This document shows, piece by piece, positions 1-5,393 of a DNA stretch of 9,576 nucleotides. Position 1 is the first letter of the stretch; every line of letters starts with the position of its first letter. The notes beneath the pieces are model-generated. The model worked only from the letters and a program-made list of their open reading frames with translations, was not told where the DNA came from and made no database searches. Source of the DNA: Candidatus Omnitrophota bacterium (GTDB taxonomy: Bacteria > Omnitrophota > Gorgyraeia > Aquiviventales > Aquiviventaceae); NCBI GenBank assembly GCA_023247155.1, contig JAHFGZ010000026.1, forward strand, positions 3,183-12,758. The letters run 5' to 3'. Both the position numbers and the translations under genes were made by a program.

Positions 1-689
1 GGCGCCCGGGAGGCGACGATGGTCGCCTCGGCGACGTTCTCGATGTAGGTGAAGTCCCGGGACTGCTTCCCGTCGCCGTAGACCGGGGGCGACTCCTTGC
101 GCAGCAGGCAGGCGATGAATTTGGGCACGACGACCGCGTACTCGTTCTCCAGGCTCTGCCGGGGGCCGAAGACGTTGAAGTACCGCACCGACACCGTCTC
201 GAGGCCGAACGAGCGGGCGAACAGCCCGCAGAGGATTTCGGTGGCGAGCTTGGACGCCGCGTAGGGGGAGACGGGGCTGGTGGGATGGTCCTCGCGCATC
301 GGGACCTGCGTGGTCTCCCCGTAGACGGAGCTTGAGGAGACGTTGACCAGCCGCTTGACCTTGGCCTTCGCGGCCGCCTCGAGCAATCCCGCGGTGGCCA
401 AGACGTTGACCTCGATGTAGCCGTACGGGTCGGCCATGGACTTGGGGACGCTCCGCCAGGCCGCCTCATGGATGACGTACTCGATCCCCGCGCAGGCCTT
501 GGCGACCGCGTCCCGGTCGCGGAGGTCCGCGCGGATGAACTCGACGCGGTCCTTCACGCCGGCGAGGTTGTCGAGCCGGCCCGTCGAGAGGTCATCGAGG
601 ACGCGGACCTGGTGCCCCTCGGCGACCAGCCGGTCCGTCACATGGGACCCGATGAACCCCGCACCGCCCGTCACCAGATACCGCACCAT
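1..689 (-). CDS. NAD-dependent nucleotide-sugar 4-epimerase, WbpP/TviC-like (C-terminus cut off)
   Basis: Extended short-chain dehydrogenase that probably flips C4 of a UDP-sugar in the cytoplasm. I read 229 residues from ATG at 687-689, with GGAGG (696-700) 6 nt upstream; the frame is open to position 1, so perhaps the last third is missing. Visible: Rossmann motif TGGAGFIG (residues 7-14), DDLSTG (32-37), HEAAWRSVPKS (74-84), SSSS (118-121), the YxxxK catalytic pair in SPYAASK (Y143, K147), RYFNVFGPRQ, and GDG...SRDFTYIENV near the cut. The SVPKS segment and the end resemble the UDP-GlcNAc/UDP-GlcNAcA epimerases WbpP and TviC more than classical GalE. It follows the zinc-ribbon ORF by 16 nt and the wbpA-type dehydrogenase closely, which suggests UDP-GlcNAcA to UDP-GalNAcA conversion (inference). 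The size-gate residue that separates glucose from N-acetyl substrates lies beyond the window, so specificity is open. Confidence 0.9.
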   Translation of the reverse strand, partial: MVRYLVTGGAGFIGSHVTDRLVAEGHQVRVLDDLSTGRLDNLAGVKDRVEFIRADLRDRDAVAKACAGIEYVIHEAAWRSVPKSMADPYGYIEVNVLATAGLLEAAAKAKVKRLVNVSSSSVYGETTQVPMREDHPTSPVSPYAASKLATEILCGLFARSFGLETVSVRYFNVFGPRQSLENEYAVVVPKFIACLLRKESPPVYGDGKQSRDFTYIENVAEATIVASRA

Positions 690-705
690 GATCCGCCTCC
701 GTTGC

Positions 706-969
706 TCACCTGTTGAGCCGGCAGCAGGCCGGGGTCCCGCAGCCCGCCACGTCGAGCCTGGTGATGCAGCCCTCCGGGTCCTGCTCGGCGCGGAACCGCG
801 CGCCGCAGCCCTGACAGGAGAACTGCTTCTTGAGCCGCTCGCGCCGGAGGCGCTCGCCGCAGAAGCAACAGAAAAGCCGCAGGGCACGTTTCCGGTTTCC
901 GATAGTCCCGGGTCCGGTTCCCTGTTTCCTAGAGTGTTCCGATGGGAAAGAGGGAACCGGACTCCTCAT
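706..969 (-). CDS. Small cysteine-rich zinc-ribbon protein, with doubtful N-terminus
   Basis: An 87-codon frame of unknown function. Residues 30-87 look like a real zinc-binding protein: knuckles C34-x2-C37-G and C52-x2-C55-G, 14 residues apart, form a classical zinc ribbon, with further cysteines at 68, 77, 82 and 83 that could hold a second metal. Third codon positions in this part are almost all G or C, as in the neighbours. The first 28 codons are different: they have many A/T third positions and are largely the arms and loop of the inverted repeat at 910-964. The only usual start codon I find is ATG at 967-969, 4 nt after the wbpA stop, without a clear ribosome binding site. So either the repeat supplied a new N-terminus, or the original start was lost and this is a remnant. 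It ends 16 nt before the epimerase start. Zinc ribbons of this size may bind nucleic acid or a protein partner; nothing here says which. Confidence 0.6.
   Translation of the reverse strand: MRSPVPSFPSEHSRKQGTGPGTIGNRKRALRLFCCFCGERLRRERLKKQFSCQGCGARFRAEQDPEGCITRLDVAGCGTPACCRLNR
910..964. repeat. Long inverted repeat, REP-like palindrome
   Basis: Positions 912-929 pair with 945-962: 17 of 18 positions match, the exception being G924/G950, with a 15-nt loop (930-944). The pair G910-C964 and a G-T wobble extend the outer end. The core of each arm is GTCCGGTTCCCT and its complement. Neither strand has a proper T-run straight after the stem, so it is not a typical intrinsic terminator; on the minus strand, the direction of transcription, CCGGGACTATC follows. 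The core resembles dispersed palindromes that I recall beside REP-associated (RAYT, TnpA_REP) transposases in uncultured Gram-negatives. That is memory, not a search, and no transposase is in the window. A partial direct echo of the arm, TCCGGTTTCC, lies at 891-900. Confidence 0.75.
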
Positions 970-973
970 TTGT

Positions 974-2317
974 TTACAGCTTCACCACGCGGGAGGACGC
1001 CCGCGGCAGGCTCCCGTACTGGTTGCGGGTGTCGACGATCACCGGGGCGTGCCGCAGGATGAGCCCGTAGTCCACCGCGGAGTGGTTCGTCAGGATGACC
1101 ACGCAGTCCGCGCGCCGCAGCGTCGAGGCGGAGAGCGGGGCCGAGGCCCGCCGCGCGCCGCCCAGCTCCGTCCACGGCACGTGGGGGTCGTGGTAGTCCA
1201 CGCGGGCCCCCCGCTCCTCCAGGAGGCGGGCCACGTCGAAGGCCGGGGAGTCCCGCAGGTCGCCGACGTCCTTCTTGTACGCGAGCCCAAGGAGGAGGAC
1301 GCGCGAGCCGTTGAGCGACTTGCGCCGGTCGTTCAGCACCTTGGCGACCTTCTCGACGACGTATTCCGGCATCGCGCCGTTGATCTGGGTGGCCAGCTCG
1401 ATGAAGCGCGCCTCGAAGCCGTGGACGCGGACCTTCCAGGCCAGGTACATCGGGTCGGACGGGATGCAGTGTCCGCCGATGCCGGGACCCGGGTAGAAGG
1501 GCATGAAGCCGAAGGGCTTGGTCCGCGCGGCCGCGATGACCTCCCACACGTCGATGCCCAGGCGGTCGCAGATGAGCGCGATCTCGTTCACCAGGCCGAT
1601 GTTGACCGCCCGGAAGGTGTTCTCCAGCAGCTTCACCATCTCGGCCACCTTGGCGGAGGAGACCGGCACGGTCCGGTGGATGGCCGAGCCGTAGAGCGCC
1701 GACGCCAGCTTCGTGCACTGCGGCGTGATCCCCCCGATCACCTTGGGGATCGTGCGGGTGGTGTACGTCGCGTTGCCGGGATCGATGCGCTCGGGCGAGA
1801 ACGCGAGGCAGAAGTCCCGCCCGGCCGAAAGCCCCCGCGATTCCAGCGCCGGCAGGACCACCTCGTCGGTGGTCCCCGGGTACGTCGTGCTCTCCAGGAC
1901 GACGAGCTGGCCCCGGCGCACCCGCCGGGCGATCTCCTTCGTCGCGGAGAGGATGTACGACATGTCAGGCTCCCGCGTCTTGCGAAGCGGCGTGGGCACG
2001 CAGATGATGACGGCATCCTGCGAGCCCAGGACGTTGAACGAGGAGGTGGCCCGCAGGCGGCCGAGACGCCTGAGCTTGCGCAGATCGTCGCTCGGGACGT
2101 CCAGGATGTAGGAGCGCGCCCGGTTGACGCCCCTCACGCGCGCGGGATCCAAGTCGATGCCGGTCACCCGGAACCCTTCCTTGGCGAACTCCACGGCGAG
2201 CGGCAGCCCCACGTAGCCGAGCCCGATGACGCCGATGCGGGCGGTTCGGCCGGCGATCCGCTTGGCTAGTTGCGCGAGGGGGCCTGGTGCAGATAGGCGT
2301 GCAACGCGTCGTCCCAT
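974..2317 (-). CDS. wbpA: UDP-N-acetyl-D-glucosamine 6-dehydrogenase, WbpA/TviB type
   Basis: A 447-aa cytoplasmic enzyme that oxidises C6 of UDP-GlcNAc in two NAD-dependent steps to UDP-GlcNAcA. The N-terminal Rossmann domain carries GVIGLGYVGLPLA (residues 29-41) and acidic IDLD (54-57). ESTTYPGTT is at 142-150, FSPERIDPG at 173-181, the dimer-domain helix with K229 and LLENTFRAVN at 230-239, and the catalytic cysteine C284 in GIGGHCIPSDPMYLAWK. The C-terminal domain has LLLGLAYKKDVGDLRDSPA (341-359). The HCIPSDP form of the active site marks the UDP-GlcNAc/ManNAc dehydrogenases, not Ugd. ATG 2315-2317 is chosen because GGGAGGAG stands 9 nt upstream and no later ATG, GTG or TTG comes before the Rossmann fold; this makes a 52-nt overlap with rfbD. 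The epimerase just downstream fits a UDP-GalNAcA route. A WecC-like UDP-ManNAc dehydrogenase is the main alternative. Confidence 0.93.
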   Translation of the reverse strand: MGRRVARLSAPGPLAQLAKRIAGRTARIGVIGLGYVGLPLAVEFAKEGFRVTGIDLDPARVRGVNRARSYILDVPSDDLRKLRRLGRLRATSSFNVLGSQDAVIICVPTPLRKTREPDMSYILSATKEIARRVRRGQLVVLESTTYPGTTDEVVLPALESRGLSAGRDFCLAFSPERIDPGNATYTTRTIPKVIGGITPQCTKLASALYGSAIHRTVPVSSAKVAEMVKLLENTFRAVNIGLVNEIALICDRLGIDVWEVIAAARTKPFGFMPFYPGPGIGGHCIPSDPMYLAWKVRVHGFEARFIELATQINGAMPEYVVEKVAKVLNDRRKSLNGSRVLLLGLAYKKDVGDLRDSPAFDVARLLEERGARVDYHDPHVPWTELGGARRASAPLSASTLRRADCVVILTNHSAVDYGLILRHAPVIVDTRNQYGSLPRASSRVVKL

Positions 2318-3189
2318 GGTCGCAGTCTCCTCCCAATCAGACGGGCCAAATGAATCGTCGTCAATGCGGAATAGGCCGGACGAGCCGCCGGCCGTCCCTG
2401 CGCGGCCATCGGGATGGGCCGCACCAGATCGGGGGAGCCGCCGATGAGCGCCGCGATCCGCTGCGCGAACGCCACGCGGCTTGCGCCGCCCGCGTTGGCC
2501 ACGTGGACCACGCGCGCCGGGGGGGGTGTGCCGGCGCCGCCGAGCGCCGCGCACAACGCCTCCAAGCCTTCCGCCAGGTCCACCGTATAGGTCGGCGACG
2601 TCACCTGGTCGCTGAAGGCCTCGACGGGCTCTCCGGCCCGCAGCCGCGCGACGATGGTGTCGCAGAAGTTCGCCCGCCCCGGACCGAACAGCGTGCTCGG
2701 CCGCACGATGACCCCGCGGGGATAGCCGAGCGCCAGCTGCTCCGCCTCCCGCTTCGAGCGCCCGTAGACGCTGATGGGGCGGGGCTCGTCCTCCTCGTCG
2801 TAGGGGGTCCCCTTCGCCCCGTCAAACACGTAGTCGGTGCTCACGTAGACCAGCAGCGCACGGTCGCCCCCGCCCGGGGCCTGCGCGCGCGAAAGGGCCT
2901 GGAGCAGGTTGGCGGTGGCGTCCACATTCTGGGCCCGAGCCGCCTCCGGCTCCAGCTCGCAGCGGTCGACGTCCGAGAGCGCCTGGGTGTGGATCACCGC
3001 GTCCGGCCGCAGCGCCCCGACGATCTCCGCGGTCCGCCGCGCATCCACGAGGTCGCACACGACGTGACGCCCTCCCGCCCCGTCCGCCGGCGCGTGACGG
3101 GACAGGCCCGTCACGTCATGCCGCAGCGCCAGACGCGCGAGCAGCGTCTGCCCGAGCAGGCCGGTTGAGCCAGTGGTAAGGATCTTCAC
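2266..3189 (-). CDS. rfbD: dTDP-4-dehydrorhamnose reductase
   Basis: Last step of dTDP-L-rhamnose synthesis: NAD(P)H-dependent reduction of dTDP-4-keto-L-rhamnose in the cytoplasm. The 307 residues match the usual 290-310. Visible: cofactor loop TTGSTGLLGQ (5-14), STDYVFDG (117-124), the catalytic YxxxK in YGRSK (Y142, K146), RPSTLFGPG (163-171), TSPTYTVDLA (197-206), and the C-terminal RPAYSAL (270-276) with WDDAL (292-296). The start is GTG at 3187-3189, directly before KILTTG; no earlier start in this frame gives a sensible N-terminus. No Shine-Dalgarno sequence precedes it, and it starts 74 nt inside the end of rfbB, so it is probably translated by ribosomes coming off rfbB. Its TAG (2266-2268) falls 52 nt inside the next dehydrogenase. 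A C8 run on the coding strand (2519-2526) encodes consecutive prolines. Confidence 0.95.
   Translation of the reverse strand: MKILTTGSTGLLGQTLLARLALRHDVTGLSRHAPADGAGGRHVVCDLVDARRTAEIVGALRPDAVIHTQALSDVDRCELEPEAARAQNVDATANLLQALSRAQAPGGGDRALLVYVSTDYVFDGAKGTPYDEEDEPRPISVYGRSKREAEQLALGYPRGVIVRPSTLFGPGRANFCDTIVARLRAGEPVEAFSDQVTSPTYTVDLAEGLEALCAALGGAGTPPPARVVHVANAGGASRVAFAQRIAALIGGSPDLVRPIPMAAQGRPAARPAYSALTTIHLARLIGRRLRPWDDALHAYLHQAPSRN
2327..2334 (-). promoter_or_regulatory. Ribosome binding site of the wbpA-type gene, inside rfbD
   Basis: On the minus strand GGGAGGAG is followed by 9 nt and ATG (2315-2317). It lies within rfbD codons for IGRR and fixes the start of the dehydrogenase inside its neighbour. 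Confidence 0.8.
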
Positions 3190-4150
3190 GGAGGTGTTGG
3201 GCGAGGGGGCGCCACCAGTCGTCGTGCCCTCGGTACCACGCAATCGTCTGCGCGAGCCCGCGCTCGAACGGGACCGCCGGCTGCCAGCCGAGCGCCCGGA
3301 GCTTCCCGTCGCGCATCGCGTAGCGGCGGTCATGTCCGGGCCGGTCCGCGACAAACTGGATCAGCCCGTCGGGACCGCCCGTCTGCGCGAGGATCGTCGT
3401 CGCCGTCTCGAGGTTTGACTGCTCCTGCCCGCCTGCGACGTTATAGACCTCGCCCGGTCGCCCCTGCTCGAGCATCACCTCGAGCGCGCCGCTCAGGTCG
3501 TCCACGTAGAGCCAGCTCCGGCGCTGCCGGCCGTCGCCGTAGAGGGGGAGCGGCACGCCTGCCATGCCGTTGGTGATGCACAGGGGGATGAACTTTTCCG
3601 GGAACTGCCATGGCCCGAACACGTTCGTCGGACGCACCACGATGGCCGGCAGTTGATGGGTCGCTCGAACGGCCTGGACCAACAGGTCGCCCGCCGCCTT
3701 GCTGGCCGCATAGGGGCTGCGCGGCGCAAGCGGAGCCGACTCGTCCACCGCGCCTTCCAGCACCGGCCCGTACACCTCATCCGTGCTGATGTGGAGGAAC
3801 CGGTCCACCCCGCAGGCGAGCGCCTCACGCAAGAGGGTGTAGGTCCCCTCCACGTTGGTCCGGAGAAACGGGGCGGCATCGGTGATGGAGCGGTCGACGT
3901 GCGTCTCCGCGGCGCAGTGGACGACCGCCTGAGCGCCGCGCATGGCCTCCCGGACCGCCTCGGGCTCACAGATGTCCCCCTGGAGAAAGCGGCATCGCCC
4001 GGTCCGCTCGGCCTCGGCCAGCCGCGCGCGGGAGCCGGCATACGTCAAGGCGTCCAGGGCGATGACGTCATCCGAGGGATGATGCGCCAGCCACGCCCGG
4101 ATGAAGTGGGACCCGATGAACCCCGCCCCTCCGGTGACAAGAAGCCTCAT
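3116..4150 (-). CDS. rfbB: dTDP-glucose 4,6-dehydratase
   Basis: Second step of the dTDP-rhamnose pathway: dTDP-glucose to dTDP-4-keto-6-deoxyglucose, with tightly bound NAD. The 344 residues fit the family. Visible: GGAGFIGS (7-14), LDALTYAGS (32-40), AAETHVDRSI (80-89), the dehydratase signature STDEVYG (T123, D124, E125), catalytic YxxxK in SPYAASK (Y147, K151), RPTNVFGPWQFPEKFIPL (173-190), GDGRQRRSW (205-213) and RPGHDRRYAM (270-279). The TDE triad separates it from 4-epimerases. Its ATG overlaps the rfbA stop as ATGA (4147-4150); no Shine-Dalgarno site is visible, and an all-GC hairpin ends 10 nt upstream, so translation probably depends on rfbA. The last 24 or so residues, including an alanine-rich tail, are encoded by sequence shared with the N-terminus of rfbD. 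Confidence 0.96.
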   Translation of the reverse strand: MRLLVTGGAGFIGSHFIRAWLAHHPSDDVIALDALTYAGSRARLAEAERTGRCRFLQGDICEPEAVREAMRGAQAVVHCAAETHVDRSITDAAPFLRTNVEGTYTLLREALACGVDRFLHISTDEVYGPVLEGAVDESAPLAPRSPYAASKAAGDLLVQAVRATHQLPAIVVRPTNVFGPWQFPEKFIPLCITNGMAGVPLPLYGDGRQRRSWLYVDDLSGALEVMLEQGRPGEVYNVAGGQEQSNLETATTILAQTGGPDGLIQFVADRPGHDRRYAMRDGKLRALGWQPAVPFERGLAQTIAWYRGHDDWWRPLAQHLREDPYHWLNRPARADAARASGAAA

Positions 4151-4935
4151 CTTGGTAAGAGGGGCGGGGTGAACCCCGCCCCCGCGCCGGCCGGTTCCGC
4201 GGATGCGCCCTTGTGGCGGAGCGCGCGCTCCCGCACGAGCGTCGTCGCCCGGTAGAGCGTCTCCGGCAGGCCGGCATCCGTCCACCATCCGTCCAGGATG
4301 TCAAACGTCATCTGGCCGTCCCGGATGTAGGCGTTGTTCACATCGGTGATCTCCAGCTCGCCGCGGGCGGACGGCTGGAGCGTCCGGATGATGTCAAACA
4401 CGCGCGCGTCGTACAGGTAGATCCCTGTCACGACATACGGCGATTTCGGCCGCGCCGGTTTCTCTTCGATGCCGACGATCCGATCGCCCTCCAGCTCCGC
4501 CACGCCGAACCGCCCGGGATCCTCCACCGCCTTGAGCAGGATCTTCGCCCCCGAGCCTTGCGCGGCGAACCGCTCGAGGAAGGGCTTGATGCCCTGCTCC
4601 ACGATGTTGTCGCCCAGCATGACGACGATCGGCTCGCCGGATGCAAAGTGCTCCGCCAACCTGAGCGCATCGGCGATGCCCCCTTCCCCGCGCTGGTAGG
4701 TGTAGTCCAGGTGTTTCAAGCCGAACGCCTGCCCGTTGCCCAGCAGGCGGAGGAAGTCTCCCGCGTTGGCGCCCCCGGTCACCAGGAGGATCCGGGACAT
4801 GCCGGCCTCCACGAGCGTCTGGATGGGGTAGTAGATCATCGGCCGGTCATAGACGGGCAGCAGGTGCTTGTTGGTGATGTGGGTGAGCGGCTCAAGCCGC
4901 TTGCCCAGGCCGCCGGCCAGCACGACGCCCTTCAT
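4147..4935 (-). CDS. rfbA: Glucose-1-phosphate thymidylyltransferase, short form
   Basis: First step of dTDP-rhamnose synthesis: joins glucose-1-phosphate and dTTP to dTDP-glucose. The 262 residues are of the short RmlA type. Visible: nucleotide loop VLAGGLGKRLEPLT (5-18; K12 stands where Thr or Ser is usual), NKHLLPVYDRPMIYYPI (22-38), QRGEGGIADALRLAE (81-95), metal-binding LGDN (107-110, D109), FGVAE (143-147), IEEKP (156-160), GELEITDVN (192-200) and the second metal ligand region GWWTDAG (D220). The tail beyond about residue 240 is rich in Ala, Gly and Pro and contains the GC hairpin at 4161-4182. ATG at 4933-4935 overlaps the cupin stop as ATGA (4932-4935); a short AGGA lies only 3 nt before it, so coupling to the cupin is likely. 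Confidence 0.93.
   Translation of the reverse strand: MKGVVLAGGLGKRLEPLTHITNKHLLPVYDRPMIYYPIQTLVEAGMSRILLVTGGANAGDFLRLLGNGQAFGLKHLDYTYQRGEGGIADALRLAEHFASGEPIVVMLGDNIVEQGIKPFLERFAAQGSGAKILLKAVEDPGRFGVAELEGDRIVGIEEKPARPKSPYVVTGIYLYDARVFDIIRTLQPSARGELEITDVNNAYIRDGQMTFDILDGWWTDAGLPETLYRATTLVRERALRHKGASAEPAGAGAGFTPPLLPR
4161..4182 (-). other. All-GC hairpin just upstream of the rfbB start
   Basis: Positions 4161-4169 (GGGGCGGGG) pair perfectly with 4174-4182 (CCCCGCCCC) around a 4-nt loop. In the minus-strand transcript the stem ends 10 nt before the rfbB AUG and is followed by UCUUACCAAG, not a U-run, so a terminator is unlikely. It lies in the last codons of rfbA. A ribosome finishing rfbA would melt it, which suits coupled translation of rfbB. 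It might instead be a dispersed GC palindrome that landed at the gene end. Confidence 0.6.
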
Positions 4936-5393
4936 CCGTCCTGCCCGCCCCAGTCGTAGGGGATGTCGGTCCCGTGCGGCGGCAGCCGGTGCTCATCCGG
5001 CCGCGCGCGGCGATAGGGCTCGGTGGAGATGTTGATGACGAGCGCCTCCGGCTGGGTGAGGCCCTTGAACCCGTGGTAGACCCCCGCGGGGATCTGGACG
5101 AGCAGCGGGTTGTGGACCCCGATGAAGAACTCGTTGATGACGCCGCGGGTGGACGAGCGCGGCCGGCTGTCATAGACGGCCAGCTTGATCATCCCGCTGA
5201 CGCACACGAAGTTGTCGACCTGCCGCTTGTGGTAGTGCCACCCCTTGACGACGCCGTACTGCACCGCCGTGCAGTAGACCTGGCCGAACTTGAGGAAGAG
5301 CGGCTCATCCCTCCGTAGCATCTCGAAGAGCCGCCCCCGCTCGTCCGGGATCACCCGCAGCGGTTTCGTGCGAAGGCCGTTAATGCGTTTCAC
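4932..5393 (-). CDS. RmlC-like cupin, probable dTDP-4-dehydrorhamnose 3,5-epimerase
   Basis: A 153-aa single-domain cupin, shorter than the usual 175-190 of RmlC. GWHYHKR (51-57) matches the RmlC active-site strand that holds the catalytic histidine (here H53), VSGMIKLAVYDSR (65-77) matches the following strands, and IPAGVYHGF (101-109, H107) the second conserved histidine. The end, PDEHRLPPHGTDIPYDW (132-148), is typical of the short RmlC-like group. It is the only 3,5-epimerase candidate in the dTDP-rhamnose set, directly before rfbA. The C-terminal strand with the catalytic tyrosine of classical RmlC is divergent, so a related activity such as 3,4-keto-isomerisation cannot be excluded. Start GTG 5391-5393 is supported by GGGAGGGG 5 nt upstream and overlaps the end of ugd by 14 nt. 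Confidence 0.82.
   Translation of the reverse strand: MKRINGLRTKPLRVIPDERGRLFEMLRRDEPLFLKFGQVYCTAVQYGVVKGWHYHKRQVDNFVCVSGMIKLAVYDSRPRSSTRGVINEFFIGVHNPLLVQIPAGVYHGFKGLTQPEALVINISTEPYRRARPDEHRLPPHGTDIPYDWGGQDG

Noticed and set aside
910..976. Intrinsic terminator after wbpA
   Set aside because: The stem is long, but no U-run follows it in the direction of transcription. The epimerase downstream belongs to the same pathway and needs transcription through this point.
830..2269. Long plus-strand open frame of 479 codons
   Set aside because: It lies antisense to the well-supported wbpA-type dehydrogenase and the zinc-ribbon ORF. Its protein is rich in Arg, Gly, Asp and His with no fold or motif, as expected for a shadow frame in G+C-rich DNA.
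2519..2526. Homopolymer runs as phase-variation switches: G8 here in rfbD, C7 at 7074-7080 in the barrel gene, C7 at 8012-8018 in lptD
   Set aside because: The runs are short, occur in several unrelated genes as expected from Gly and Pro codons in G+C-rich DNA, and all frames are intact.
2318..2554. N-terminal extension of the wbpA-type gene
   Set aside because: The frame is open upstream to 2554, but it would cover rfbD and adds Arg/Gly-rich residues. The ATG at 2317 has a strong ribosome binding site.
2287..3168. Plus-strand open frame of 293 codons opposite rfbD
   Set aside because: rfbD is complete and conserved on the other strand. The antisense product is His-, Arg- and Gly-rich without structure signals.
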